A stretch of 63,884 nucleotides of DNA from CAZZDK01 sp964652235 (GCA_964652235.1 CAZZDK010000012.1:1-63884), one strand, 5' to 3'. Shown: positions 24,302 to 33,459, numbered from the stretch's first letter. Numbers and translations: made by a program. Notes: generated from the sequence alone by a model not told the origin.

Positions 24302-25716
24302 TGACGACGCTTCGTCTCGATCTTCGCCAATCGCAAACGCTCGTGATGACTCCCCAATTGCAGCAGGCGATCAAGCTGCTGCAATTGTCCAACCAGGAAT
24401 TGAATGAGTTCGTCGCGGCGGAGCTTGAAGCCAACCCCCTTTTGGAGCGGGAGGAAACGCCGCTTGCGCCGCGCCTTGTTCCGGACGGAATGTCGGCCGC
24501 GTCGCAGGAAAAGGAGGGCGAGCCGTTAAGCCCCGGCGAAACGGCAGACGAAAGTTCTTACGAAACGTTCTCGACCGGCGAGGGGCGGACTTATGAGGGG
24601 CCTTCCCGTTCCGTCGCGGAAACGCTTGCCGAGAAACCGAGTCTGCGCGACCATCTTCTGGGCCAGATTCACGTCGATTTTCCAGACCCCGCCTGCCGGA
24701 TGATCGCCGTCGCCCTCGTGGAAATGCTGGACGAGGCCGGGTATCTGCCCGCCGATCTCGCGCTTGTTCGCGCTCAAATGGGCGCCTCGGAAGAGGTTTT
24801 CGAGAGCGTTATCGAGCGGCTCCAAAAACTCGATCCGCCGGGAATCTTCGCCCGCTCGCTCAAGGAATGTTTGGCCATTCAGCTTAAGGACAAAAACCGT
24901 CTCGATCCCGCCATGGCGAAGCTTTTGGACCATCTGGAACTTTTGGCCAAGCGCGACCGCGCGGCGCTTATGAAGATATGCGGCGTGGACGTCGAGGATC
25001 TGGCGGACATGATCGAAGAGATACGCGCTTTGACGCCCAAACCGGCGCTCGCTTTCGCCTCGGACGTCGCGCCGACCATCGCGCCCGACGTCCTTCTGTC
25101 GCCTTTGCCGGGCGGCGGCTGGCACGTGGAGCTGAACAACGACAACCTGCCGCGCGTTCTGGTCAACGAAGCCTTTTACGCCAAAGTCCAGGCGGAAGCG
25201 CGGGCGCCCGAAGAAAAAACCTATCTCAGCGAACGCTGGCAGCAGGCCAACTGGCTCGTCAAGGCGCTGCGGCAACGGGCGACGACGATTTTGAAAGTGG
25301 CCTCGGAGATCGTCAAACAACAGGACAAATTCTTTCTTTACGGCGTTCAATACCTGAAGCCTCTGATTTTAAGGGACATCGCCCAGGCGGTCGAAATGCA
25401 TGAATCCACCGTCAGCCGGGTAACCCAAAACAAATACATCGCTACGCCGCGCGGCCTGTTCGAGCTGAAATATTTCTTCACAAACGCTCTGCCGACGACC
25501 GGCGGAAACCAGGAAGTCTCCACCGCCGCAGTGCGGGATCGAATCAAAGCCCTGATCGCCGCCGAAACGCCGGATAACATTCTCTCGGATGATCGGCTGG
25601 CCGTTCTCCTGCATGAGGAGGGAATCGACGTCGCCCGGCGGACCGTCGCCAAGTACCGGGAAGGGATGCGCATCCCTTCCTCGGCGCAAAGACGAAGAGA
25701 AAAGAGGGATCGGTAA
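24301..25716 (+). CDS. rpoN: RNA polymerase sigma-54 factor
   Basis: A 471-residue sigma-54. Region I at the start is Gln/Leu-rich (LRLDLRQSQTLVMTPQLQQAIKLLQLSN), followed by an acidic linker (~50-105), the core-binding domain, a helix-turn-helix (MHESTVSRVTQNKY) and a C-terminal RpoN box (ARRTVAKYREGMRIPSSAQRR) that contacts the minus-24 element. Complete and normal in length. The ATG at 24301 overlaps the lptB stop. A sigma-54 promoter in this window (53541-53556, before flgE) is a likely target. hpf and ptsN follow, the classical rpoN neighbourhood. Confidence 0.96.
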   Translation: MTTLRLDLRQSQTLVMTPQLQQAIKLLQLSNQELNEFVAAELEANPLLEREETPLAPRLVPDGMSAASQEKEGEPLSPGETADESSYETFSTGEGRTYEGPSRSVAETLAEKPSLRDHLLGQIHVDFPDPACRMIAVALVEMLDEAGYLPADLALVRAQMGASEEVFESVIERLQKLDPPGIFARSLKECLAIQLKDKNRLDPAMAKLLDHLELLAKRDRAALMKICGVDVEDLADMIEEIRALTPKPALAFASDVAPTIAPDVLLSPLPGGGWHVELNNDNLPRVLVNEAFYAKVQAEARAPEEKTYLSERWQQANWLVKALRQRATTILKVASEIVKQQDKFFLYGVQYLKPLILRDIAQAVEMHESTVSRVTQNKYIATPRGLFELKYFFTNALPTTGGNQEVSTAAVRDRIKALIAAETPDNILSDDRLAVLLHEEGIDVARRTVAKYREGMRIPSSAQRRREKRDR

Positions 25717-25858
25717 ACTTTTTACCTTTGAAAAACAAGCGACTAGACGAAAGCTTTCCGCCGCGCTTGACTCCCTTCCGTTCAAGACTATCTTGGGCGG
25801 CCTTGGTCCTTGGTGAAGGCGTCCGGGACCCCTTGCAACGAAACGTTCGGGTTTTTTC

Positions 25859-26437
25859 ATGCAACTGTCCGTTAAAGGCAAACAGATCAATGTCGGCGAG
25901 GCGCTGCGGCAGCACGTCGAAACGAAATTGAGCGAAATCGTCGGCAAGTTTTTCGGCGACACGCTTGAGGCGCAGGTGACTTTTTCCCGCGAGGCGCATT
26001 TGTTCCGCGCCGACTTGACGGTTCATGCCGGACGGAACCTCACGCTTCAAAGCAACGGCAGCGCGGACGAGGCCTATCCGGCTTTCGACCTGGCAGCGGA
26101 TCGGATCGCCGAACGCCTGCGCCGCCACCGCAATCGTTTGAAAAAGCACCATCAGGAGGCCCGCGCCGAAGAGGCTCTGATGGCGCAGTCCTTCGTTTTG
26201 AACGCCGAGCAGGCCGACATTTCCGAGACGGGCGCCGATAATCCCGTCGTCGTTGCGGAAATGACCACGCCGATCGAAATGTTGACAGTCAGCGAAGCGG
26301 TCATGCGTCTCGATCTCGGCGACTTGCCCGCTCTGATGTTCCGCAATCGCGCGCACGGAGGGCTGAACATGATTTATCGCCGCGCCGACGGGCACATCGG
26401 TTGGGTCGATCCGTCCCAAAACGCGAAAAAAACGTAA
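25859..26437 (+). CDS. hpf: ribosome hibernation promoting factor, long form
   Basis: A 192-residue protein. The N-terminal ribosome-binding domain (~1-100) starts MQLSVKGKQINVGEALRQHVETKL. A linker follows, then the C-terminal dimerisation domain (~130-185: VVVAEMTTPIEMLTVSEAVMRLDLGDLPALMFRN). The long form dimerises 70S ribosomes into inactive 100S particles in stationary phase. ATG 25859 has no strong Shine-Dalgarno. The gene lies 142 bases after rpoN and 10 bases before ptsN, and is often under stress or sigma-54-linked control, although no such site is visible here. Confidence 0.93.
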   Translation: MQLSVKGKQINVGEALRQHVETKLSEIVGKFFGDTLEAQVTFSREAHLFRADLTVHAGRNLTLQSNGSADEAYPAFDLAADRIAERLRRHRNRLKKHHQEARAEEALMAQSFVLNAEQADISETGADNPVVVAEMTTPIEMLTVSEAVMRLDLGDLPALMFRNRAHGGLNMIYRRADGHIGWVDPSQNAKKT

Positions 26438-26447
26438 GGGCTCCCCC

Positions 26448-26924
26448 ATGAATCGCCCCGCTTCCCTATGCGATCTGCTCGGCGCGGATTCCGTTTGGGT
26501 CGGCCTTGAAATTTCAGGCAAGAAACAACTTTTGCAGGAAATGGCTTCTCTGGCGGCCGCGCGGCTCGGCCTGGAATCGCACGTTCTTTTCGACGTGTTG
26601 TGGGAAAGGGAAAAACTCGGCACGACGGGTGTCGGGCAGGGAATCGCCATTCCGCACGGGCGGATCGCCGGATTGGACGATGTGCGGGGCTTTTTCGCGC
26701 GGCTGACGGCCCCCATCGCCTTCGAAGCGGTGGACGACCGTCCCGTCGATCTCGTTTTCCTTCTTCTCGCGCCGGACACGGCCGGGGCGGATCATCTGCA
26801 CGCCCTGGCCGCCGTTTCCCGTGCGCTGCGCGACCAGGCGTTCTGCGAAAAACTGCGTCGGGCGAAAGACGCGCGCGCGCTGACCGAGATTCTTAAAACG
26901 GCGCCCTCGGCCGAAGCGGCCTAG
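26448..26924 (+). CDS. ptsN: PTS-Ntr enzyme IIA
   Basis: A 158-residue EIIA-Ntr, the phospho-acceptor of the regulatory nitrogen PTS, controlling potassium, nitrogen and carbon responses rather than sugar uptake. The phosphorylated His70 is in GIAIPHGRI. The fold is complete up to LKTAPS. It follows hpf by ten bases, and CTCCCCC precedes the ATG. Position next to rpoN and hpf confirms ptsN rather than a fructose IIA. Confidence 0.93.
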   Translation: MNRPASLCDLLGADSVWVGLEISGKKQLLQEMASLAAARLGLESHVLFDVLWEREKLGTTGVGQGIAIPHGRIAGLDDVRGFFARLTAPIAFEAVDDRPVDLVFLLLAPDTAGADHLHALAAVSRALRDQAFCEKLRRAKDARALTEILKTAPSAEAA

Positions 26925-26997
26925 CCTTTGCGGCCTTTGACTTTCCTTGGCGTTTAGTGTTTCCTGTTCGCATCCCGCTTTGTCCCCACGAAACGCG

Positions 26998-27201
26998 ATG
27001 CGCCTGCCTTTCAAGCTTCCTGAGAAAAAAGACGAATGGCCCGGCCTGCTTTTAGGGTGGGGAGTCATTGTTCTTGGCCTTTTTCTCATCGCTTTTATTA
27101 TGGTTTCTTCTCCGCCTGAGAAGAAACTTGTTTGCGATCAGAGAAACTGGACTCCCTCCTTGACGCGATTTGGGACGTGCCGTCGCGCCGAAGAGGAATA
27201 A
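26998..27201 (+). CDS. small single-pass membrane protein, unknown
   Basis: A 67-residue frame. A basic start (MRLPFKLPEKKDEW) precedes one strong hydrophobic helix (GLLLGWGVIVLGLFLIAFIMV), followed by a short tail with two cysteines (KKLVCDQ and FGTCRR), which could be a periplasmic disulphide. No family recognised. ATG 26998 is preferred to 26947 because the upstream residues look non-native. It fills the space between ptsN and the SRP RNA. Moderate support from its protein-like composition only. Confidence 0.5.
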   Translation: MRLPFKLPEKKDEWPGLLLGWGVIVLGLFLIAFIMVSSPPEKKLVCDQRNWTPSLTRFGTCRRAEEE

Positions 27202-27240
27202 AACGCTCGTTTTCCCCATTGAATCTGCTATAAAAGCCGC

Positions 27241-27337
27241 GGGGGGCTGGCCGCAGGCGGAAGGACCGCGCCAACCCGGTCAGGGCCGAAAGGCAGCAGC
27301 CGTACCGCGTTTATCCGGGTTGCGGGTCCAGCCCCCC
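27241..27337 (+). ncRNA. ffs: signal recognition particle 4.5S RNA
   Basis: About 97 nt in one long hairpin closed by GGGGGGCTGG and CCAGCCCCCC. The apical part carries the conserved SRP core GGTCAGGGCCGAAAGGCAGCAGCC, with the GGAA-type tetraloop replaced by CGAA, and the asymmetric AGCAGCC loop that binds Ffh. It lies 26 bases before dnaX, its usual place. Ffh is encoded at 55854. Confidence 0.95.
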
Positions 27338-27363
27338 GCCTTCAGACGATAAGGGGATTGTCT

Positions 27364-29106
27364 TTGACAGGGCTTTTCGACGACGACCAGGCGCAAGGCG
27401 GCGGCCAGCCCTATCGGGTCCTGGCGCGCAAGTACCGCCCGTCGACGCTCGGTGAATTGATTGGACAGGAGGCGATGGTTCGCACGCTGCGGCGCGCCTT
27501 CCAGTCGGGGCGCCTGCCGCAGGCCTGGATTTTGACGGGCGTGCGCGGCATCGGCAAAACGACGACCGCGCGAATCATCGCCAAGGCGCTTAATTGCGCA
27601 GGCCGCGCGCCGGGGGCGGACGACATCGAGCCGTGCGGCAAGTGCGAAGCCTGCCGGGCCATCGCGGAAGACCGGTATGTCGACGTGCAGGAAATGGACG
27701 CCGCCTCGCGCACGGGCGTGGACGATATACGCGAGATCATTGAAGGCGTGCGCTACGGCCCCGTTTCGGCGAAGTACAAAGTTTACATCCTCGACGAAGT
27801 CCATATGCTTTCGAAAAACGCCTTCAACGCGCTTTTGAAAACGCTCGAAGAGCCGCCGCCCCACACCAAATTCATTTTCGCGACTACCGAGATTCGCAAG
27901 GTCCCGGTTACGGTCCTTTCGCGGTGCCAGAGGTTTGATCTGCGCCGGATCGACGCGGCGACGCTGGCGGCGCATTATGCGCGGATCGCGGCGCTTGAGA
28001 ACGTCGAGACCGAAGAAGAGGCGATCAAGCTCATCGCCCGGGCGGCGGACGGCTCGGTCCGCGACGGGCTAAGCCTTCTGGACCAGGCCATCGCGCGGGG
28101 CCAGGGAAAGGTCGGCGAGGCCGACGTGAAAGATATGCTGGGCCTTGCGGACAGGAACGCGAGCTTCGGCCTTTGCCGTCGTCTTTTGCGGGGCGAAATG
28201 CGCGAGGCCCTGGCGGGGTTCGAGGCCATGCAGCAAGTCGGCGCGGATCCCGTTCAGATTTTACAGGACCTGGCTGACAGCATTCACCTTTTGACGCGCG
28301 CGCAGGTCGTTTCGGATGGAGGGGGGCTGCGCGAGGCCCCGGAGGCCGAAAAGAAGTTTGTGAGCGAAATGGGGGACGTGAAAGTCCCCGCCTTGACGCG
28401 CGCCTGGCAAATTCTGCTTAAGGGAATCGAGGAAGTTTTGTCCGCCCCCCAACCCGCCAAGGCGGCGGAGATGGTTTTGATCCGGCTGGCTTACGCTGCC
28501 GAATTGCCTCTGCCCGGCGATCTTATCAAACAGTTGCGCGAGCAAAGCCGTTCCTCTGTCGCCGCCGAAACGGCGCCGTCCGGGCCGCCGCCTTCGGGTC
28601 CCGCTTTACGCGCGCGAAGTGGCGCCGCTCCCCTCGCCGTCGCGCCGCCCGCTTCTTTTACGGCCATTTCCGCCGCCGCGCCCGCGCCGCAGACGTTCCG
28701 GGAACTGGCTTGCCTGTTCGCCGTCCATCGCGAAGCGGGCCTTTATGCCGAGCTTGTCGCCCATGTCCGGCCCGTCCGTTTTGCGCCGGGACGGCTGGAA
28801 GTGCAGCTCGAAAGCGGCGCTTCTCTTAACCTCGTCAGCCGCGTTTCACAATGTTTGAGCGATTGGACGGGCCGCCGCTGGGTCGTGGCCGTCGCCAGCG
28901 AGCCCGGCGGCGCGACCTTGCAGGAAGAGGACCGCGAAGCCGAAAGGCAAAGGCAGGAACGCGCCCGCGCGCACCCTTTAATGCAGGCCGTGAAAAAAGC
29001 GTTTCCGGACATGAAGCTTGTTTCGCTCAAGAAGAAAGAAACGCCGCTCGCCGCCGGAGAGGAAGTTCTTGAGGCCCCGCCAGAGGCGGAAGAAACGGAC
29101 GATTGA
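27364..29106 (+). CDS. dnaX: DNA polymerase III subunit gamma/tau
   Basis: A 580-residue clamp-loader ATPase. YRVLARKYRPSTLGELIGQEAMVRTL opens the AAA+ module, with Walker A GVRGIGKTT (~60), zinc cysteines CGKCEAC (~93), Walker B YILDEVHML and sensor 1 FATTEIRKVP. Domain III follows, then a Pro/Ala-rich linker (~400-435) and a tau-type C-terminal domain. There is no ATG. Two TTG codons (27358, 27364) follow AAGGGG. The second, with a seven-base spacing, fits initiation better. ybaB and recR follow in the standard order. Confidence 0.93.
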   Translation: MTGLFDDDQAQGGGQPYRVLARKYRPSTLGELIGQEAMVRTLRRAFQSGRLPQAWILTGVRGIGKTTTARIIAKALNCAGRAPGADDIEPCGKCEACRAIAEDRYVDVQEMDAASRTGVDDIREIIEGVRYGPVSAKYKVYILDEVHMLSKNAFNALLKTLEEPPPHTKFIFATTEIRKVPVTVLSRCQRFDLRRIDAATLAAHYARIAALENVETEEEAIKLIARAADGSVRDGLSLLDQAIARGQGKVGEADVKDMLGLADRNASFGLCRRLLRGEMREALAGFEAMQQVGADPVQILQDLADSIHLLTRAQVVSDGGGLREAPEAEKKFVSEMGDVKVPALTRAWQILLKGIEEVLSAPQPAKAAEMVLIRLAYAAELPLPGDLIKQLREQSRSSVAAETAPSGPPPSGPALRARSGAAPLAVAPPASFTAISAAAPAPQTFRELACLFAVHREAGLYAELVAHVRPVRFAPGRLEVQLESGASLNLVSRVSQCLSDWTGRRWVVAVASEPGGATLQEEDREAERQRQERARAHPLMQAVKKAFPDMKLVSLKKKETPLAAGEEVLEAPPEAEETDD

Positions 29107-29129
29107 TTTTTTCAGCGGGAGAAAACTGG

Positions 29130-29453
29130 ATGTTGAACATCGGACAAATGATGAAACAGGCCCAGGCCATGCAGGCCAAGATGGCCGATATGCAAAACCG
29201 TCTGGGCGAAATAGAAATAACGGGCCAATCCGGCGGCGGGCTTGTCGTGGCGACGATGAACGGCAAGGGAGACTTGAAAGCCATAAAAATAGAACCCAAG
29301 GCCGTCGATCCGCATGACGTGGAAATGCTGGAAGATTTGATCGTCGCGGCCTGCGCCGACGCTAAGGCAAAGATCGAGGCGCTTATCGCCGAGGAAACCG
29401 AAAAAGCCATGGGCGGCCTGAAACTGCCGCCCGGCATGAAATTGCCGTTTTAG
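29130..29453 (+). CDS. ybaB: YbaB/EbfC nucleoid-associated protein
   Basis: A 107-residue DNA-binding protein of the YbaB/EbfC family. MLNIGQMMKQAQAMQAKMADMQNRL forms the long first helix, then the beta-sheet with GQSGGGLVVATMNGKGDLKAIKI and a C-terminal helix ending GGLKLPPGMKLPF. It dimerises and coats DNA, and acts with RecR. ATG 29130 has GGGAG eight bases upstream; the frame opening at 29103 lies on the dnaX end. recR begins four bases after its stop. Confidence 0.93.
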   Translation: MLNIGQMMKQAQAMQAKMADMQNRLGEIEITGQSGGGLVVATMNGKGDLKAIKIEPKAVDPHDVEMLEDLIVAACADAKAKIEALIAEETEKAMGGLKLPPGMKLPF

Positions 29454-29457
29454 TCCG

Positions 29458-30039
29458 ATGTCGCCTCTTGACCGCCTGACGCACCTTATCGCGAAATTAC
29501 CAGGCTTGGGCCCGCGTTCGGCCCGTCGCGTCGTGTTGCACCTTTTGGCGCGGCGCGAGGCGCTTTTGGAGCCGTTGATCGAGGCGTTAAGCGCGACGGC
29601 GCAAACGGTCCGAAGCTGTCCCGTTTGCGGCAATTGGGACGTGCAAAACCCCTGCGCCATTTGCCGCGATCCTTTGCGCGACACAAGCGTTCTTTGCGTC
29701 GTGGAAAACGTGGCCGATCTTTGGGCGCTGGAAAGGTCTTCCGTTTTCAAGGGCCTCTATCACGTTCTGGGCGGCACGCTCTCGGCGCTGGAAGGCGTCC
29801 GCCCGTCCGATCTGCGCATCGCGCCGCTTTTGGAGCGGGCGAAAAAGGGAGAAGTGAAGGAAGTTATCCTGGCGCTCGGCGCGACGGTCGAGGGCCAGAC
29901 GACGGCCCATTACGTTGCCGAGCGCCTCGAAGAGACGGGCGTCCTTGTTTCCCGGCTCGCGCACGGTATGCCGGTGGGCGGCGAGCTGGATTATCTGGAC
30001 GACGGCACCATCGCGGCGGCGCTTCGCGCGAGAAAGTGA
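29458..30039 (+). CDS. recR: recombination mediator RecR
   Basis: A 193-residue protein that loads RecA with RecF/RecO at gaps. A helix-hairpin-helix (LIAKLPGLGPRSARRVVLHLL, ~10-30), Cys4 zinc finger (C54, C57, C66, C69) and a TOPRIM domain (VLCVVENVADLWALE onward, then LALGATVEGQTTAHYV) are all present. Length is normal. It closes the dnaX-ybaB-recR operon and is convergent with the DUF3141 gene, whose stop lies one base beyond its own. Confidence 0.95.
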   Translation: MSPLDRLTHLIAKLPGLGPRSARRVVLHLLARREALLEPLIEALSATAQTVRSCPVCGNWDVQNPCAICRDPLRDTSVLCVVENVADLWALERSSVFKGLYHVLGGTLSALEGVRPSDLRIAPLLERAKKGEVKEVILALGATVEGQTTAHYVAERLEETGVLVSRLAHGMPVGGELDYLDDGTIAAALRARK

Positions 30040-30040
30040 C

Positions 30041-32251
30041 TCATTTTCGATCCGTCTTTCTGCGGCGCGGCTCGCGGCCCGCCGGAACGAAAAGAGCCGC
30101 GAGCCTTTCAAGCCGCCGCGTTTCTTCCGGCAAAAGAGGGCCGATGGAAGCGAAGGTTTTTCTAATGACGTCCAGCGCTTCCTTTTCCCTTCCTTGCGCG
30201 CGATCCAAAAGAACGGGAATCGCCTGCACGGCCCGTTCCTCGTCCAGGACGAGCGTCATATATTGCCGCCGCGCCAGCGCTCTATATTCGTTCCCGTCCA
30301 GGTCGGGCAAGAAGCGCGATTCCTTCCGCAAAAGAGACAAGGTTCGAAACGCCCGTTCGTCGATGACATTCGCCGCGCGAACGACGTAAAGCAGCCCGCG
30401 CAGCGCGGCCTCGGCCAGGCCGCCTTCCTCAATCCGTTCCAAAAGAGCCTTCAGGCGATCTTGCCTCTCTTCCTCAAGCTGCACGTCTCGTCCGGGCGGC
30501 GGCTTGGCGTAGGGCCTTACGGTCCGCAGGCCCAGGCCCGCCTGAACCAGGGGGGCGCCGTAGAACAGTATAAAGGCGTTTTCGACAAGCGTTGCGCCGA
30601 AGGCGCCCAGGGCGTCGAAAAACGACTCGACGCTTTTAGAAAACAGCGTTTGCGCCTGCCAGAACGCATTGTCCTCTTCGACGGGGCGCCGCGCGGCGCG
30701 TACGGCGGCGGCCAGCGCCCCGACCGGCGCGACGAAGGGGTTCTTATCCGAGAAAAAGGCGAAAGAGACGCGCAGAGGATGGCTCTGCCGCAAGCCTTCG
30801 GCGAAAGAGGACGTCACGGCGCTTCGAACAAAGGGAGAAATAAAGGTATAGTAAAGGCCCTGTATGTTCTCCGAAAGGCGGGAAACGGCTTCGAACATCC
30901 GATCTTCTTCCGGTCCGTTCACGCCAAGCGCCCTTATGTCCTCAAGGCTTCTTTTCTCGAAACGCAGAATGTCGTCGCCCGAAGCCAGCGCCGCGCCGTT
31001 TGGCGCTTCGTTCTTGGGCAGAAAACAGGCTTCGTAAAGTCCCGGCGGCAGGGATTCGATCATATCGACGTTGCTGATGAACTTAAGATGTTCCTTGCGC
31101 ATGACGGCGGAGGAAACGAAAAGGCCCAAATGCCCGACTTTCTCGTGCAGCGAATAGACGATGGTTTGCTCATGCGCGAGAATGTCGTCGTCGCAGGCGT
31201 AGAGGTCCAGAATCCAGCCCAGGGCCTGTCCCGGCGGCGTGATGTCGTCGCCGCGCGAGCAGAAAACAACGATGGGCGATTTGATGTTTCTCAAATCGGC
31301 CCGGCGGCCGTCCGAGGCGTGGATTTTTCCCTGAGTCAACCGGTTGCCGATAAAAAGCTCGTCGGCGATGAATTGCATTTCGTCGCCTTCTAAAAGAACC
31401 GGCGTGCCCCACCAGCGCTCGAAATCGAGAAAGCGCGGCCCTTCCGTGTCCACCTTGGCGTAAACGCCGTAAGGTTTGCGCCAGAACGTATTGGCCGGGT
31501 TGCCCAGCTCAAAAGCCTGCACAAGCCACGCGCCGTCGAACAGGCCGCCGCCGAGATCGCTTAGAAAGGCGTTGAGCCACGAGCCGCCGACCATGCCCGC
31601 CGTATAGCGGGCGGGGCTTTGGCCGCGCGCGCCCGCCCAATAAGACAAAGGCGCGCCCGCCAGAAAAAGGATGCCGGGCAGACGCGGATGGAGAGAACAC
31701 ATCAGCGCGATTTGCCATCCGGCCTGGCAATTGCCGATCAGGCAGGGCTTATCCGCCTGCGGATGCCTTGCGATGACGAGCCTGACGAAATGCGCCATCG
31801 CGGCGCACACGTCCTCGACCGTTTGGCCGGGGACGGGGCGCGGCAGAAAACTCGCGAAATAAACGGGGTGGCCTTCGGCCAGGGCGAGGCCTATTTCGCT
31901 GTCCTTTTTAAGTCCGCCGATCCCGGGGCCTTGCCCCGCGCGGGGATCGAACACGACGAAAGGTCGCCTGAGCGGATCGACTCGGCCTTTTCCCGGCGGC
32001 TTGATTTGCATAAGCAGGTAATTGACGGGGCGCGGCAGGGCGCGCCCGTCGGCCAGCACCTCGGATTCGAAGAGGAGAACGTCCGGGAGTTCGCGCGCCT
32101 GCTGCTCGAAATAGACGTTGCCGCGCTGGCGCAAAAGGTCGAGGAAAAGAATCCATCTTTGCGAAGCATCCCAAAGATAAGCGACCCCCGCCTCGAAAAA
32201 AGCGAGGGGAGAGACAAAAGAGGCGGCCTTGTTTTCGCGGGAAAGGGGCAT
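30041..32251 (-). CDS. DUF3141 alpha/beta-hydrolase protein, PHA-synthase-like
   Basis: A 736-residue protein of the DUF3141 type. The N-terminal ~420 residues form an alpha/beta hydrolase with IGNCQAGWQIAL (Cys in the nucleophile-elbow position, as in polyhydroxyalkanoate synthases), FCSRGDDITPPGQALGW (acid) and HEKVGHLGLFVSS (His). The C-terminal ~300 residues are helical, with no known fold. No signal peptide. The substrate is unknown, and neither phaA/B nor a phasin is nearby. Start ATG 32251; AGGAG lies about 12 bases upstream. It is isolated on the minus strand between recR and a repeat element. Confidence 0.78.
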   Translation of the reverse strand: MPLSRENKAASFVSPLAFFEAGVAYLWDASQRWILFLDLLRQRGNVYFEQQARELPDVLLFESEVLADGRALPRPVNYLLMQIKPPGKGRVDPLRRPFVVFDPRAGQGPGIGGLKKDSEIGLALAEGHPVYFASFLPRPVPGQTVEDVCAAMAHFVRLVIARHPQADKPCLIGNCQAGWQIALMCSLHPRLPGILFLAGAPLSYWAGARGQSPARYTAGMVGGSWLNAFLSDLGGGLFDGAWLVQAFELGNPANTFWRKPYGVYAKVDTEGPRFLDFERWWGTPVLLEGDEMQFIADELFIGNRLTQGKIHASDGRRADLRNIKSPIVVFCSRGDDITPPGQALGWILDLYACDDDILAHEQTIVYSLHEKVGHLGLFVSSAVMRKEHLKFISNVDMIESLPPGLYEACFLPKNEAPNGAALASGDDILRFEKRSLEDIRALGVNGPEEDRMFEAVSRLSENIQGLYYTFISPFVRSAVTSSFAEGLRQSHPLRVSFAFFSDKNPFVAPVGALAAAVRAARRPVEEDNAFWQAQTLFSKSVESFFDALGAFGATLVENAFILFYGAPLVQAGLGLRTVRPYAKPPPGRDVQLEEERQDRLKALLERIEEGGLAEAALRGLLYVVRAANVIDERAFRTLSLLRKESRFLPDLDGNEYRALARRQYMTLVLDEERAVQAIPVLLDRAQGREKEALDVIRKTFASIGPLLPEETRRLERLAALFVPAGREPRRRKTDRK

Positions 32252-32313
32252 ACGCGGGAAGGACTCCTCGGAAAAGCCTACCGTCCCGAAGTTAATAGGA
32301 GGCTAATATCATA

Positions 32314-32475
32314 GAAACGCCCAAACGGCCTCGCTCTTTGACATCACTCGCTCTGCGCCTCGCCTTTCCCTTGCCGGACACAAGATTCTGTTCGGCAACG
32401 GATATCACGTCCGGCGAGAGAAAGGCTCCTCGCAACCGCTCGTGACCCTGGCAAGCCACTTCGTTCGTTGGTGCA
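32314..32475 (+). repeat. dispersed hairpin repeat R1
   Basis: First of five related elements in the window. Conserved left arm TTTGACATCACTCGCTCT (from ~32337), then CGCCTCGC, a variable stem (CCTTTCCCTTGCCGGAC with GTCCGGCGAGAGAAAGG) and conserved right arm GCTCCTCGCAACCGCTCGTG, ending in CGTTCGTTGGT. Unlike R2 and R3, its right end reads GGTGCAA instead of GGTATTA, removing an in-frame stop of the PIG-L gene, which runs into it. Confidence 0.85.
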
Positions 32476-33240
32476 ATCCTCGAAGAACAATTCCCAGGGA
32501 CGAAAATTCTGTTCGATGAAATCTTCCTCAAGAACGGACCAGCCGGACTCGCCGGTGAGATTTTCCTGCTGCGAGCGATAGGCTTCAAAAGCCGCTCTTT
32601 TGGCTTTCAGATAAGGCCTCGCATCCAGCTTTCGCCCTTTGATAAGAAAGGGAAAGCGCCAAAGGCTTTTGATCGCCTCGCGTGGCCAGAACCACATGGG
32701 ATAACAAAGAACACGGCAAGCGATTTTTTTCTCTTGGCGCAAAAGAGAAAGAGCCTCGGCCACGGCGCGGTGGTCTGGATGAAGGTCGGCCCCGAAAGGG
32801 GCGAGCAGAAGGTCCGGGGCGTAAAGGCCGAGTTGCTCGGCGATGTCCGCTGCGATGGGGCCGATTTGTTCGCTGGCTCCGCCGTCCGGATAACCGAGGA
32901 AGATCAAATCCTCTTCGGCAAGGCCTAGACGCTTGATCGCCTGCGCTGATTCCTTTCGGCGAAGAGCCTTTAGGTCTTCGGGGTTCAGGCTTTGAGAAAC
33001 GGTTGAGGCCGCCCCGTCCGTTACGGTTACGATACGAAAAGAGGCTCCCCTATTTTTGAGGTGGATAATGAAAGCCCCGCAACCTAAAGTTTCGTCATCG
33101 GGATGAGGTGCCAAAATCAGAACCCTATCAGCGCGAAAAGAGGCCTCAATACTTTCGCTCAGACAGGCAAAAAGTTGGAAAAGTCCCCCGGAGAGACTTT
33201 TTTTGAGTTTCTTTTTAAGACTTGGTCCCAAAGAAATCAT
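32344..33240 (-). CDS. PIG-L/LmbE-type N-acetylglucosamine deacetylase
   Basis: A 298-residue zinc-dependent deacetylase of the LmbE family, which removes N-acetyl groups from sugars or glycolipids. Metal/catalytic motifs are ILAPHPDDETLGCG (~43-56) and LHPDHRAVAE (~152). Hydrophobic residues near 20-27 may make it membrane-associated. It probably modifies the neighbouring exopolysaccharide. The last ~42 residues (from DCTNERSG) are encoded by repeat R1 and match no LmbE protein. The ancestral stop was likely lost when the repeat end changed. Start ATG 33240. Confidence 0.85.
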   Translation of the reverse strand: MISLGPSLKKKLKKSLSGGLFQLFACLSESIEASFRADRVLILAPHPDDETLGCGAFIIHLKNRGASFRIVTVTDGAASTVSQSLNPEDLKALRRKESAQAIKRLGLAEEDLIFLGYPDGGASEQIGPIAADIAEQLGLYAPDLLLAPFGADLHPDHRAVAEALSLLRQEKKIACRVLCYPMWFWPREAIKSLWRFPFLIKGRKLDARPYLKAKRAAFEAYRSQQENLTGESGWSVLEEDFIEQNFRPWELFFEDCTNERSGLPGSRAVARSLSLAGRDIRCRTESCVRQGKGEAQSE

Positions 33241-33459
33241 GGTTTTTCAAGGCGTTACGCCCCCCTCACACCAGAGTGTTAAAAAAGAGACAATTCAAGG
33301 CCCTGTTCTTAATACTTCCTCAATTATTTGTGTCTTTTCGACCCTTTTTTTGGTATATCCAAGGCGGGATTGAACCTTAACGGGGGAGTTGTCCAGTCGT
33401 TTTCGTCCAAGTAGCACATTCTCTTATCTTATTCTGTCATAAAGTGGAAGGTCTGTATA

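Noticed and set aside
28985..29000. A-rich slippery site in dnaX for tau/gamma frameshifting
   Set aside because: The AAAAAAG lies about 35 codons from the end, where a frameshift could not give a gamma-sized product.
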